Shown: positions 19,943 through 30,589, counted from the stretch's first letter. The stretch is 64,000 bases of DNA from Lacticaseibacillus saniviri JCM 17471 = DSM 24301 (GCF_001311785.1 NZ_BBBX01000002.1:62001-126000), one strand, 5' to 3'. Notes: generated by a model not told the origin, from the sequence alone. Made by a program: numbers and translations.

Positions 19943-21917
19943 TTAAACTTGGAAGGACTCACGGTTTTGAAGGTAGGTGAGTTCGTCGAAGGTAATGCGT
20001 TGTTGCAGGCGTTCTGCGAGGTCGGATGGAATCTGACCCTGGCTCAGGGCGTTCTGGACAAAAGTGTATTCCGCGTGGAAAGCATCGAGGAATAATTGAT
20101 AGATGATGTCACCATCCACGGCGTCCACCTTGATCCGACGGTGCCGATCGCGGTAGAAACGGCGAATGTTATTGATTTCAGAGCGGTTCGCGTTTGATTC
20201 GAGCTTGTTGAGTTGATCCATGACGGCATCGAAGCCGGCCTGTTCAATCGGAATAATGTCTTCATTGTGTGCCTTGAACTGGCGCTTCCAAAAGATGGGT
20301 TCGAGATTGATTGGCGTGGTCAAAAACGCGTTTTGCGCTTCGCTAAATCCTTGTACATGGAGCCCATGTGAAAGGTGAAGCGAGTGCGCAACCAGAGATT
20401 CTTCCAGATGCGTTGATCCGCGGTGAAGTCATTGAGGTCGATGAACCGATTGTAGTAATAGGCTTCATCATCGGTAATGGTTTTGGCCTTGCGCATGGCT
20501 TCAATCGTGGCTTTTTCGACATCGATGGTCTGCCTGAACAGCACACGTTGATGCCGGCGACTCGGTGCGTCATCGAGAATCAGTTGTTGGCTCAAGGTAT
20601 CGGCAACCACCTGTGCCTCGGCCCGATTGGTCGTGTTGGCACGCACCGCGTCAATTCCGGCGGAGAGCATGCGCCGCACCCAAACGTGCTGCCCGTTCTT
20701 TTGGACGGGTGGTTTTGGCAGGAGCAGCGGCATCAACAGCGGTGGTAGGACCAGACTGATGATGATGACAACAGCCGCAATCAAGATGAGTGCTTGGCGC
20801 AGTGAGCTGTTCATGCTGGTGGGCATCGAAAAAGCCAAAGACAGCGTGATGGTCCCACTGGCACCGCTCAAAGCGATGATGGCGGCATCGTTGAGCCGAT
20901 TCTTGGTATTTGGCACGCGCACCAAGAAACGACTCCAGACAAACCGCAACAAGAATTTGAGTGCATAGATGACGACCCCAATGAGGACTAAGGTGCCAAA
21001 ACCAGTCGCGCTTTTCAGGCTGCTGGTGATGACATTAGGCAGCGCAATCCCTAAGAGCACGAACACAAGCCCAGAGAGAATGCCGGATAGCATTTCCCAG
21101 ACGTTGGTAGTCACCATCTGCATGCGTGCACTGGTGAGACGTAAGCGATCGCGCTCAACGCCTTGCGCAATCCCGGCTGCAACAACGGCTAAGATCCCGG
21201 ATAATTCGAGTTCATCGGCGATAAAGTAAACCAGCAGTGGAGTGACTAATTGCAACGTCACCATAATGATGGGTTCATCATCGCCCATGCGAATCAACCA
21301 GGCACGCAGACTGACAATGAGTGTTCCCAAGACGGCACCAACCAGAATGCCACCGAAGAACACGTAGAGAAAGTCGACGGCGGCACCGGTAGCCGAGAAG
21401 CTACCTGAGATATACGCGGTCAACGCGAGATCAAAGGCGACAATTCCGGCCGCATCGTTGAACAGCGATTCGTTACTGAGAATCAACATCTGCTCAGGCG
21501 CGAGTGGTGTCGATTCATTCACGGCATTGACCGCGGAAGCATCAGTTGGCGATACAATGGCAATGACCGCAAACGCCAAGGCGAGCGGGATGATGGGAAA
21601 GAGCCAATGGACCGTAATCCCTAGCGCAATAATGGTGACCAACACAAGCCCAATGGCAAGTGAGACAATGTTGCCGAGTGTTCGCCCAATCCATAGTCGT
21701 GACGCATTTTGGCCTTCATTGAACAGCAGTGGCGCAATGATCGCGAATGAGAAAACAGACGGATCAAAGGCGAAGTTCCGGTAGCTCGGCACAATGGTGA
21801 GCACGATACCGAGTCCAATGAGGAAAATGGTAACGGGATGAATTTGATGTGGCGATTCAACACGTTTGCGAGCACCACAGCAAAGAGAATAATAGTAAAG
21901 AAGAAAACTTGATTCAC
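19943..21917 (-). CDS. CPA1-type Na+/H+ antiporter with cytosolic tail (frameshifted)
   Basis: About 658-aa monovalent cation/proton antiporter. Membrane part: NRHIKFIPLPF, LLFNEGQNASRLWI, IVSPTDASAVNAV and LSNESLFNDAAGIVAFDLAL, the last two carrying the Asp residues of the ion site (SPTDA, FNDA). About 20 kDa of helical cytosolic tail follows from about 20700. GTG 21917 follows GGAGGAGGG. Breaks: near 21830 in an A run, and in the five-T run near 20323, which splits off the last 125 residues (TTPINLEPIFWKRQ...) as an apparently separate frame. Ion specificity is inferred. Confidence 0.85.
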
Positions 21918-22047
21918 GCGGGTACCCTCCTCCAAAAATATTGCCTTAAGTGTAGCACTGAATGCTAAAGTGAGCACGTCTCGCGCGCGCTGGCGACAGC
22001 GCGTGGCGGCGATAAGAATCAACTTGAGTCAATAGGGTTCATAAGAC

Positions 22048-22093
22048 GAAAAGCCTGCGACAAAACCGATTGGCTTTATCACAGGCTCTTCAT
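22048..22093. terminator. Probable terminator
   Basis: Imperfect stem GAAAAGCCTGCGACAAA / TTTATCACAGGCTCTTC between same-strand genes; serves the oxidoreductase gene on the minus strand. Confidence 0.6.
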
Positions 22094-22120
22094 TTAATTA
22101 CTTGAGAATTCACGCAGGAA

Positions 22121-23035
22121 TCAGCCCTTTAAGGCACGACTGATGACAATTCGACCGGTATGAGAAACATCGAGTTGTTGATGCCCAGCAACGAAACCAT
22201 CACGCGTGAACGGGAGCGTCATGTCAATCGGCATGTGCAACTTGTGATCCGCCATCAGCGCGATGATGGCCGTTAATGCCTGGGCATCCGTTGGTGTATT
22301 GGTTGGCCGAATATTGATAAAATCGAATTTCTTATTGCTGGAAGGGACGCCGTGTGCGACCGAAACAATCGTGCCACCAGGCTTCACCATCGCAATATCA
22401 TCATCGGTGCCCACACCATCCATTGCCGCATTCATCACGATATCGCCGCGGTCAGCGAGTGCTGTGGCAATCGCCACTTGGTCGTAAGCAACGAACTGGC
22501 TGACACCCAGTGAATCAACGAAATCAGCGTTGCGTGCCGCGCCGATCCCAATCACGGTAGCTTGTTTGGCCACGGCGAGTTGGGCGGCAATGGCACCAAC
22601 CGCACCGGTGACACCTTTGATAATCAGGGTCTGACCGGGATTAACCGTTGTAAAGGCATTGAGCGTCTTATAAGCGGTGATGGCAGGTGTCACAATGGCC
22701 GCCGCATCCTCAAATGAAATGGCATCGGGCAGCGCAACTACGGCATCGAGATTCGCCACAGCCGTTTCGGCATAACCGTGTTCAACGTGAGCCACGACGC
22801 GGTCACCAACGGCAAAAGATGATGCAGTGGCGCCAACTTTGGTGACCACACCGGCCACATCGCGACCAGTCACCATTGGGCCTGGCGCGTTTTGACGTTC
22901 CGCCCGTTCCCGGTTATTCAAACCAATCGCTTCAACCCGAATTTGAACTTGTTGCGCAGTGGGTTCAGGTGTTGGCAGAGTGACTGCCTCAATGACTTCA
23001 GGACCACCGGCATGGGTATAACCAAATGCTTGCAT
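22121..23035 (-). CDS. Quinone oxidoreductase-type NADP-dependent alcohol dehydrogenase
   Basis: 304-aa zinc-free MDR-family reductase. N-terminal GroES-like domain (MQAFGYTHAGGPEVIE, GRDVAGVVTKVG, FAVGDRVVAH) and a Rossmann domain (IKGVTGAVGAIAAQLA). The short length and absence of the structural-zinc cysteines place it with the QOR group that reduces quinones or enones using NADPH. ATG 23035 has GGAGGATATC upstream. Intact and monocistronic; the substrate is not predictable. Confidence 0.88.
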   Translation of the reverse strand: MQAFGYTHAGGPEVIEAVTLPTPEPTAQQVQIRVEAIGLNNRERAERQNAPGPMVTGRDVAGVVTKVGATASSFAVGDRVVAHVEHGYAETAVANLDAVVALPDAISFEDAAAIVTPAITAYKTLNAFTTVNPGQTLIIKGVTGAVGAIAAQLAVAKQATVIGIGAARNADFVDSLGVSQFVAYDQVAIATALADRGDIVMNAAMDGVGTDDDIAMVKPGGTIVSVAHGVPSSNKKFDFINIRPTNTPTDAQALTAIIALMADHKLHMPIDMTLPFTRDGFVAGHQQLDVSHTGRIVISRALKG

Positions 23036-23141
23036 AAGATATCCTCCTCTGACACGCTACGAAATACGCTTAGTGTAGTTTGCCGCGGCGATTTCTGCAA
23101 TCATTTAGCTCTGCGTGAGTTGACGATGACTGCCGAATCGG

Positions 23142-24083
23142 TTACAATTCGCCATCTGCAATCCGGCCCAGTAATGAGCGGGATGGGATGAAGAAGAGTT
23201 CACCGCTGACAGGGGTGGAGAAGTCGAGCAAACGATCGGATTGGCCGAACATGTTTTCAAGCATCCGGCGGGTCACGCTGTAGTAACGTGAATAGCCGAT
23301 GAAGTAGGTCCCGTTCAATCCTTCAGCAGGGTTACTGAATGGCACGTTCATCCGCACGATTTTGTGTTCGACGCCGCCATCGTTATCTTGTGAGACCACG
23401 TTGTGCGCGTTCTTCGCCTTTTCTTCGTCCTTCAGCTCAATATCATTGAACTTGTGACGCCCAATGGCTTGTTCTTGATGTTCTGTCTTGAGTGCGTTCC
23501 ACGCTTCGAGATCATGCGTGTATTTTTGGGCAAAGGCATAGGAACCATTGATGAACTCGGGATCTTCATCGCCAATGACCGCATACTCAGGTGTGTCCAA
23601 TGCACTTGGATTCTCGGTGCCGTCAACGAAGCCGATGATGGCACGGCCTTCAAAGTAGCGGAAGCCATGGGTTTCATCAAGCACGGTGACATTGTCTTTG
23701 ATCAATGTCATGACTTCAGACATCAATTCAAATGGCACAGCGGAATTCGTTGAGCGGATGTGGAAAAATAGATCCGCCGGTGTGGCAACCGCGGTGTACT
23801 TGGGACCAACAACGGGTTCGAATTCAACTAATTCCTTTGGTGCATCAGCGTTAGGGAATAAGTAGTGCCAAGCATTGGCAGAGAAACCAAAGGCAACAGC
23901 TAAGTGGCTTTCGGGGTAGCGAATATTGAGACTATTCGTGAACGCAGGTAAGTGTTCTGCGAGGTCTTGAACAGCTTCCAAATCCGCAGCTTGATCCTCG
24001 CGCTTGAGATTCATAGTCGCGAAGATAATATCGTCGCCGGCATCTTTATAAACATCTTGGGTATCGCGTAAACTAATTGGCAT
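23142..24083 (-). CDS. DyP-type haem peroxidase
   Basis: 313-aa dye-decolorising peroxidase, using H2O2 to oxidise bulky substrates. Diagnostic features are the distal GFVDGTENP motif (Asp), the proximal haem His in EQAIGRHKFND, and the distal Arg in IVRMNVPFSN. Ferredoxin-like halves at residues 1-150 and 160-313. No Tat signal, so cytosolic. ATG 24083 follows GGAGGGACTCAC. Intact. A PerR-like box overlaps the promoter. Haem must come from outside or via the ferrochelatase encoded at 17.4-18.3 kb. Confidence 0.92.
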   Translation of the reverse strand: MPISLRDTQDVYKDAGDDIIFATMNLKREDQAADLEAVQDLAEHLPAFTNSLNIRYPESHLAVAFGFSANAWHYLFPNADAPKELVEFEPVVGPKYTAVATPADLFFHIRSTNSAVPFELMSEVMTLIKDNVTVLDETHGFRYFEGRAIIGFVDGTENPSALDTPEYAVIGDEDPEFINGSYAFAQKYTHDLEAWNALKTEHQEQAIGRHKFNDIELKDEEKAKNAHNVVSQDNDGGVEHKIVRMNVPFSNPAEGLNGTYFIGYSRYYSVTRRMLENMFGQSDRLLDFSTPVSGELFFIPSRSLLGRIADGEL

Positions 24084-24098
24084 GTGAGTCCCTCCAGA

Positions 24099-24113
24099 TT
24101 GTAATAATTATAA
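24099..24113 (-). promoter_or_regulatory. PerR box overlapping the DyP promoter
   Basis: Minus-strand TTATAATTATTACAA matches the PerR consensus TTATAATNATTATAA at 14 of 15 positions (N counted as a match). It contains the TATAAT -10 box (24112-24107) and lies 15 bp upstream of the start codon, a classical repressor position. Confidence 0.7.
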
Positions 24114-24207
24114 TCAAGAATAGTCTAGCATAGATTAACGCCTTTGTCAGGAACGCATACCTCAAATTTGAGATGTGTTAAGCTAATACAAGAAAGAAGT
24201 GATACAA

Positions 24208-24875
24208 ATGGCATTACAAACACAAGCAGAGTTAATTCTGCGCCTTTTCGTCGCTGCCTTCTGTGGTTTTGCGATTGGGTATGAACGTAAGAACCGCCAA
24301 AAAGAAGCGGGGATTCGCACACATATGATCGTGGCCTTGGGGGCTGCGCTTGTGATGATTGTTTCCAAATATGGTTTCTTTGATATCTATCAGTTGAAGG
24401 GTATGTCGCTCGATCCTTCCCGTGTGGCGGCGCAGGTCGTCAGTGGGGTCAGTTTCTTAGGTGCCGGTGCGATTCTGGTTCGGCGCAACAACGTCAATGG
24501 GTTGACCACCGCGGCTGGGGTTTGGACGACGGCCGCTGTCGGCATGGCAATTGGGGCTAAACTCTACCTCATCGGTCTGGCGACAACCTTATTGGTGCTT
24601 GCCATCCAAATCCTGTTGCACCGCAATTTCTCATGGCTGCCATCCGGTGATACGGGGACATTAACCCTGATTGTGAACGGCGGCGGTGACGAGATGAAGG
24701 CCATCCAAAAACATTGGGCCGCTACCACATCAAAGTGCACAATGTTCGCATCAAACAGGAAACGCCAGAACAGCTCCGCGTGGCACTCGAAATCGAGGCC
24801 AATGAGAGTGGTGATGTTCGCCGGCTACTGAGTGTGTTTGCGGACAACCCGGCGATTGTGTCGGTGGAATACTAG
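24208..24875 (+). CDS. MgtC/SapB-family membrane protein (frameshifted)
   Basis: About 222-aa protein: four to five TM helices with the family signature LRLFVAAFCGFAIGYERKN and KEAGIRTHMIVALGAAL, then RVAAQVVSGVSFLGAG and LTTAAGVWTTAAVG. A cytosolic ACT-like tail follows (about residues 150-222). The break at the five-A run near 24712 separates the tail, which continues HIKVHNVRIKQETPEQLRVA and ends SVEY at 24875. ATG 24208 chosen; a GTG at 24199 is in frame. The MgtC family is linked to Mg2+/virulence physiology; its role here is unknown. Confidence 0.85.
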
Positions 24876-24880
24876 AATAT

Positions 24881-24923
24881 AAAACGCCTGTGATACCCCA
24901 AACGAGGTATCACAGGCGTTTTT
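24881..24923. terminator. Bidirectional terminator
   Basis: AAAACGCCTGTGATACC / GGTATCACAGGCGTTTTT, a 17-bp stem between converging mgtC-like and SDR genes. Confidence 0.9.
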
Positions 24924-24935
24924 GTGTACAGATGG

Positions 24936-25970
24936 TTATAAACTCGCATTTGAAGTGAGCAATTGGCGTGCGGCTAAGCGTAAGCCGTCGAGCGTGGATT
25001 GGACAAAGTCGGTGTACTGATAACGATAGAGTTGAGGGTACAGACTTTGATAAGTATATTGGCCGCCGACATGGCGTGCGAGGTTCTTAGTCACGACAGC
25101 GTAACTGTAGGAGAGATTGAGTACAGGCATGAGGACTTTCGCATCGAGGACGGTGGCGATGCCATTCGGGAACAGCACTTGTTGTTCACTGAGTGGTAAT
25201 TGCTTAGCGAGCTCGGCAACAGTGCTGACCCGCGCTACCAAGTTGTTCATCAAGACACGCTTGTCGACTGCTTCAGGATTCTCATACAAGGCAATGTGTT
25301 GAGCGGCAACATCGCGCACATCACTCGCATAGAATTTGAAGTCGGGGACAGATGGACCGCTCAAGAATGAGAGTGGTGAACTGTGGTGAATACTCCAAGG
25401 TGTGAGCGCGGGGCCAACAATCCCCGAAACCAAGCTGACACTCAACTGAAATTGGTTCACATTCTTACTTGGATCATGCGCAAAGTCCCAAGCTAGTTTT
25501 TCTTCAACGGCTTTGAGAATGATATAGGCGTCGTACTGATGTGGATCGTCTACCTTGGACCAGTCGTCTTCATTGTAGACGGCCTTGTCATTATCACCCC
25601 AACCCATGGCGGATTCGGAACCGGTCATGACCACGCGCTTGATGGTGGGTTGAGCGGCAATGGCAGTGAACCAAGTCTCGATTTCTTTAGCCATATCTGC
25701 CCGCCAAGTTGCGGCATCCTGCGCATTGGGATCAACGGCTGTTGCGACGCTGAAGACACCATCCACACCATCGAGTGCGGGCTTGACCGAAGCCGGGTCC
25801 ATGATATTACCGACATACATCTCAACTTCTGGAATCAACTGTTTGAGCACATCTGCTTTTTCCTGACTCCGGCTGAGCCCGCGAACGTGATAGCCACGAT
25901 GTACGAGATCTTGAACCAACCAAGCACCGATATAACCGGTGGCACCCGTGACGAGAACTGTATCTGACAT
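24936..25970 (-). CDS. NAD(P)-dependent epimerase/dehydratase-family (extended SDR) protein
   Basis: 344 aa. Rossmann motif TGATGYIGAW at the N-terminus, then GLSRSQEKAD, a MTGSESAMGWG strand and an active-site YDAYIILK (Y-x3-K type: Tyr and Lys four apart). It resembles dihydroflavonol reductase/aldehyde reductase-like SDRs, which reduce small carbonyls. ATG 25970 is preceded by AAGGGGG. Intact, monocistronic. Substrate unknown. Confidence 0.82.
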   Translation of the reverse strand: MSDTVLVTGATGYIGAWLVQDLVHRGYHVRGLSRSQEKADVLKQLIPEVEMYVGNIMDPASVKPALDGVDGVFSVATAVDPNAQDAATWRADMAKEIETWFTAIAAQPTIKRVVMTGSESAMGWGDNDKAVYNEDDWSKVDDPHQYDAYIILKAVEEKLAWDFAHDPSKNVNQFQLSVSLVSGIVGPALTPWSIHHSSPLSFLSGPSVPDFKFYASDVRDVAAQHIALYENPEAVDKRVLMNNLVARVSTVAELAKQLPLSEQQVLFPNGIATVLDAKVLMPVLNLSYSYAVVTKNLARHVGGQYTYQSLYPQLYRYQYTDFVQSTLDGLRLAARQLLTSNASL

Positions 25971-26148
25971 ATAAAAACCCCCTTAGCATTATGAAACTAA
26001 TTACATCAGACAATAGCACGATTAACTTCATGAGAATACTGGTACATACCTATATTTATAAAAATGGATAGAAGTTTAAGTTTTGAAGGAAAAAGTTAAT
26101 CTGCAACTAATATAGCACTGAAAGCGGATAAATGCTGAATTGGTGTTT

Positions 26149-26202
26149 GAAATAAAATTTCTCAATTTCGCAAAAACAAAATTGGTATTGAAATTAAATT
26201 TC
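26149..26202 (+). promoter_or_regulatory. Pair of palindromic operators, probable MurR/RpiR sites
   Basis: GAAATAAAATTTC (26149-26161) and GAAATTAAATTTC (26190-26202), both in a TTGAAAT-ATTTC context, are spaced 41 bp start to start. The second covers the -35 region. An RpiR-type regulator (murR) is encoded in the operon. Confidence 0.6.
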
Positions 26203-26216
26203 TTTAGCCCTATAAT
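26188..26216 (+). promoter_or_regulatory. Promoter of the MurNAc operon
   Basis: TTGAAA (26188-26193), 17-bp spacer, TATAAT (26211-26216), 39 bp before the first start codon. Confidence 0.8.
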
Positions 26217-26221
26217 TGGCG

Positions 26222-26237
26222 CTGAAAGCGATAACAA
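26222..26237 (+). promoter_or_regulatory. cre box of the MurNAc operon
   Basis: CTGAAAGCGATAACAA fits the CcpA consensus WTGNAARCGNWWWCAW at 15 of 16 positions and lies just downstream of the -10 box, where CcpA represses. Confidence 0.8.
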
Positions 26238-26254
26238 ATATGGAGGGGATTCAC

Positions 26255-27148
26255 ATGAAGTTTAGAGCGAAGCAGTTATTCGTATTAGCTTGCAGTGTGG
26301 TTGGGTTATTGGTTTTGGCGGGCTGTTCATCGGGTAAAGCAAAGGCAACAGCTGCTGCACCGACGAGCAAAGTTGTCACAACAACGGTTTATTCGAAGCA
26401 AATGCATTTGGATTGGAACTATGATGTCTATTTGCCAGCACATTATGATCCCGCTGGTAGCAAGCGCTATCCAGTTGTTTATATGCTGCATGGATTGTAC
26501 GGTAATCATAGAAATTTACTGGAACGGTTCAACTCACAACAGATGCTTGATGGGTCAATGCATCGGTTAAATTCTGATGCGATTGTTGTTTTTGTTGATG
26601 GGTTTAACAGTTTTTATGTCAATCAGAAAAATGGCTTAAAAATGGAATCGGCTATTATGAAGGACTTAGTACCGACTATCGATAAGACATATAAAGTGTC
26701 CAAATCCGCACAGGACCATGCGATTGGCGGTATTTCAATGGGTGGTTATGGTGCAGCTCGGTTGGCACTAAAGTATCCTGAATACTTCTCAAAGGCATTA
26801 TTAATCTCACCATCTGTCTGGACAAAGTTGGCAAAAACGAATCCAATCAGGATGAACATGCACGCATTCACGGATGGTAAGACAAATTGGTCAGACAAAG
26901 TTTATGATCAACTTTTCCCAACTCAGTATATCGACGCAAAGTCACAAAATACGAAATTCTATATTGAAACGACAGCGGATGATACAACGGTTCCCATCAA
27001 AGACGTCAATAAATTTGTGACTGATTTGAAACAGAAAGGGATCACACCCAAGTATGTCAAGGACACGGGCGATAATCATAATTGGACCTATTGGACAAAA
27101 GCAACGCCTAATGCATACAACTGGGTTTTGAATGAGTTTAAAAAGTAG
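26255..27148 (+). CDS. Lipoprotein esterase (esterase D/antigen 85-like alpha/beta hydrolase)
   Basis: 297 aa. N-terminal lipoprotein signal MKFRAKQLFVLAC...LLVLAGC with the lipidated Cys, then a short low-complexity linker. The catalytic domain has YPVVYMLHGLYGNHRN (oxyanion region), the nucleophile Ser in GGISMGGYGAARLA, TADDTTVP (acid region) and DTGDNHNWTYW (His). ATG 26255 follows GGAGGGG; the gene directly follows the operon promoter and precedes murP by 12 bp. It acts outside the membrane. In this setting it may deacylate a wall-derived sugar or peptide before uptake; that is inference. AT-rich like the rest of the operon. Intact. Confidence 0.82.
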   Translation: MKFRAKQLFVLACSVVGLLVLAGCSSGKAKATAAAPTSKVVTTTVYSKQMHLDWNYDVYLPAHYDPAGSKRYPVVYMLHGLYGNHRNLLERFNSQQMLDGSMHRLNSDAIVVFVDGFNSFYVNQKNGLKMESAIMKDLVPTIDKTYKVSKSAQDHAIGGISMGGYGAARLALKYPEYFSKALLISPSVWTKLAKTNPIRMNMHAFTDGKTNWSDKVYDQLFPTQYIDAKSQNTKFYIETTADDTTVPIKDVNKFVTDLKQKGITPKYVKDTGDNHNWTYWTKATPNAYNWVLNEFKK

Positions 27149-27160
27149 GAGGGGTAAATC

Positions 27161-28619
27161 ATGAAAAATGAGGAAATGGCCAAAGCAATTCTCGATCACG
27201 TAGGTGGTAAAGAGAATATCGAATCAAATGTGTCTTGTATGACACGACTTCGTTTGGGTGTTAAAGATAAGAGCAAAGTTGATACAGATGCTTTAAAAAC
27301 CTTAGATGGTGTTCTTGCTGTAGTCGATGCCGACACATTACAGGTTGTGCTGGGTCCGGGGAAAGTCAATAAGGTTGCTGAACCTTTTGCAGAAATGACT
27401 GGTGTGCCACTGGGATCAGGTGAAGAAGATCCAGCCGATGTTGCGGCTGATACGACAGCGAGCCAAAGCACGGATGTCAAATCAATTGCAAAGGAAAATA
27501 AAACGGCAAATAAGGCAAAGCACGACAAGCCTCTACAACGCGGTTTACAGCATATTGCTAATGTCTTTATTCCATTGCTACCAGGGATTATTGCAGCGGG
27601 ATTGATTAACGGACTGACCAACGTTATCGACTATCAAACAGGACAAGCGTTCGTGACTGATTGGTGGTACATGACAATCAAAACAATTGGTTGGGGTCTC
27701 TTTACCTTCCTGCCAATCTTTGTCGGAATGAATGCTTCAAGAGAATTCAAAGGGAGCGCCATTCTCGGTGGTATCGGTGGCACCCTGTGTTTAGGGGTTA
27801 TTGTGCCAGGTTTCCCACTGGGGTCACAAGCAATTGCAATGCCGTTTACGAATACTAACTATGTTGTTGGTGTCGGTGGTTTGATTACAGCGCTCTTTAT
27901 GGGGATTTTCTTCGCCTGGTTGGAACGGAATATTCGTCGTTTTATGCCAAGTGTGCTGGACACGTTCTTCACGCCATTATTGACAGTTATTATCGGTTCA
28001 TGCTAGCGGTGGTCTTCCTACAACCCGCAGGTGCATGGTTAACTAACGCAATCTATCTGGTGATGGACTTTGTCTACTCCAAGATGAGTGTGTTTGGTGG
28101 GTTTATCCTTTCTTCAACATTCCTGGGCTTAGTTTCTGTCGGCTTGCACCAGGCACTGACACCTATTCATGTTTTGCTCAATGATCCAACAGGACCTACA
28201 AAAGGGATCAATTACTTGTTGCCAATTTTGATGATGGCCGGTGGTGGTCAAGTTGCGCCGGGCTCGCGTTATATCTCAAAACAACAAATAAGCGGTTCAA
28301 GAAAATGGTAATGAGCTCTATCCCAGTTGCCATTCTAGGTGTGGGTGAACCATTAATGTATGCCGTAACATTGCCATTAGGTCGTTCCTTTATTACAGCA
28401 TGTATTGGTGCCGGATTTGGTGGTATCGCGGCTTCATTGTTCCATCTAGGGGCAGTTTCACAAGGGGTATCAGGGTTATTCGGCTTACTGATTATGGAGC
28501 CAGGGCAACAGCTGACTTATCTTGCTGCATTGTTAGTTGCCTATCTCGGTGGATTCATTGTGACATGGTTCTTTGGATTTGACGAAAGTCGGATTAACGA
28601 AATTTATCCAGAGAAGTAG
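27161..28619 (+). CDS. murP: PTS EIIBC component, N-acetylmuramic acid type (frameshifted)
   Basis: About 485-aa membrane permease that takes up and 6-phosphorylates MurNAc, or the MurNAc-containing disaccharide. EIIB domain at residues 1-85, with the phosphorylated Cys in NVSCMTRLRLG; a Lys/Thr-rich linker; then the glucose-superfamily EIIC domain (IANVFIPLLPGIIAAGL, GLHQALTPIHVLL). Breaks near 28003 and in the A run near 28285. Assignment to MurNAc rather than sucrose or trehalose rests on the mupG-murQ-murR neighbours. GGAGGGG precedes ATG 27161. No EIIA domain; one is encoded at the operon end. Confidence 0.87.
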
Positions 28620-28628
28620 GTGATTAGG

Positions 28629-29698
28629 ATGCTCGGATTTTCTGTTTATTTACATGAAGCGCTAACGCAACATGAAATTGACCGAATTCAACGATACGCA
28701 GATGTTGGTTTTGAAGGTGTTTTTACCTCAATTAATCTGCCAGAGGATGATCCAAGTCAATTAATCAGCAACTTGGCGGCATTAGGTGATATTTGTAAAG
28801 CTAATCATTTGCAAATGACGTTGGATGTTTCAACCAACGCATTGGACCGGTTAGATATTTCACGTGCCCATCTAGACACTTTTGAAAAACTAGGTGTCTC
28901 AACGCTCCGTATTGATGATGGCTTTGATATGACAGAAATTGCGCAACTCTCACAAAATTCCAAATTGCATTAAATGCCAGCACAATTACGTCTGCAGATA
29001 TCGATGTATTGACGGCCAATCAAGCCGATTTTACGCATCTCGAAGCCTGGCATAACTATTATCCACGAGAGTTTACAGGGTTAGACGAAGAATGGTTTGC
29101 CAATCGTAATCGCTGGTTACAGGCGAATGGTTTCACTGTGATGGCTTTTGTTCCTGGTGATGGAGAACGGCGCGGCCCTGTATTTGCTGGTTTGCCAACA
29201 CTAGAAAAACAACGTTACATGCATCCGTTAGCCGCGATGATTGAGATGAAACGTTTGGCAGTCACTCACGTCTTTATCGGTGATCCTGAGCTTAAGGCAA
29301 CGACTTTAGCTCAGATTGAAGCTTATACGCAGCAAAATATTCTGGAAATTCACGCGATGTTGTCAGCACAAGCACCAAACTATTTTGATCGAGTGTTACA
29401 CCAGCGCGCGGATGTTGCGCGTGATGTTGTCCGTATTGTGGAGGGGCGCTTGCTACTTCAAAACAAGATTGCAGCAATCAATACAATTTCACGCAATCAC
29501 GGCGCAATTACATTAGACAACCATCGTTCTGGTAGATATGAAGGCGAATTAGAACTGATTAAGTGTTCATTGCCCGCAGATCCTTCTGTTAATGTGATCG
29601 GACAAATTGTTCCTGCTGATCTGGACTTGTTGAATTTTATTGATGCCAATCAGGCCATTCAAATTGTTAATGTAGAAAGCGAGACTTACAATGGATGA
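28629..29698 (+). CDS. mupG: DUF871 protein, 6-phospho-N-acetylmuramidase MupG-like (frameshifted)
   Basis: About 357 aa. TIM-barrel N-terminal part ([54 protein letters not shown]) and a C-terminal cyclophilin-like part, the DUF871 architecture. In S. aureus MupG cleaves MurNAc-6P-GlcNAc inside the cell, releasing MurNAc-6P for MurQ. The break is near 28974, between QNSKLH and NASTITSAD. Nine bases after murP; its last 8 bases overlap the murQ start, so translation is coupled. Confidence 0.87.
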
Positions 29699-30589
29699 TA
29701 TTAAAAAGTTAGCAACTGAGGCGAGAAACCCTGAAACAACAGACTTAGACTTGATGACGCCATTACAGATGGTCACGGTAATGAATCAACAAGATCAAGG
29801 AGTCGCCAAAGCGGTTGAAAAAGTGTTACCGCAAATTGCTGCAAGTGTTGAAGTAATCACCAAAGCGTTAAAGGAAAATGGCCGATTATTTTATATTGGT
29901 GCCGGGACAAGCGGTCGGTTGGGTGTGTTAGATGCTGCAGAATGTGTGCCGACATTTGGGACTGACCCGGAAACGGTTCAAGGCCTGATTGCTGGCGGTG
30001 CTTCTGCCATGACTGTGGCAGTTGAAGGGGCTGAGGACGACTTACAATTGGCTAAAACTGATCTGTCAGCGCGGCATTTGACGCAACAAGACGTTGTGGT
30101 TGGTATCGCAGCAAGTGGAAGAACGCCTTATGTGATTGGTGGCTTGGATTACGCTAGAACATTAGGCACACCAACAATCGCACTGGCATGCAATGCTGAT
30201 TCTGTCATTGGCAAGCATGCCGACATCGCCATCGATGTTGTTACTGGGCCTGAAGTGTTATCTGGTTCCACACGACTTAAAGCGGGTACCGCACAAAAAT
30301 GGTCCTGAATATGCTGTCAACGGCTTCGATGGTCGGTATTGGTAAAACCTATGGCAACTTGATGGTCGATGTTAAACCAACGAATGAGAAATTGGTTGAA
30401 CGTGCTAAGAATATTATCATGACAATTGCCGAAGTGGATCGAGAGACCGCAACTCGTGCTTTTGAAGCCACAAATGGTTCCGTCAAGTTAGCGATTGTGA
30501 TGCTATTGAATCATGATGATAGCGTTGCAATAGCACAGCAGCAGCTGAGTGACGCTGATGATTTTGTCCGGCGAGCGACGAACAGGTAA
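29691..30589 (+). CDS. murQ: N-acetylmuramic acid 6-phosphate etherase (frameshifted)
   Basis: About 299-aa SIS-domain lyase converting MurNAc-6P to GlcNAc-6P plus D-lactate. [21 protein letters not shown] holds the sugar-phosphate loop and the catalytic Glu; VEGAEDD holds the second Glu; [14 protein letters not shown] is the second SIS loop; the C-terminal helical domain ends [14 protein letters not shown]. One A is missing in the five-A run near 30296 (TAQK/MVLNML). Between mupG and murR. Confidence 0.93.

Noticed and set aside
19943-20323. Separate 125-aa gene downstream of the Na+/H+ antiporter
   Set aside because: One extra T in the five-T run at 20323 fuses it to the antiporter as its cytosolic tail, and it has no ribosome binding site of its own.
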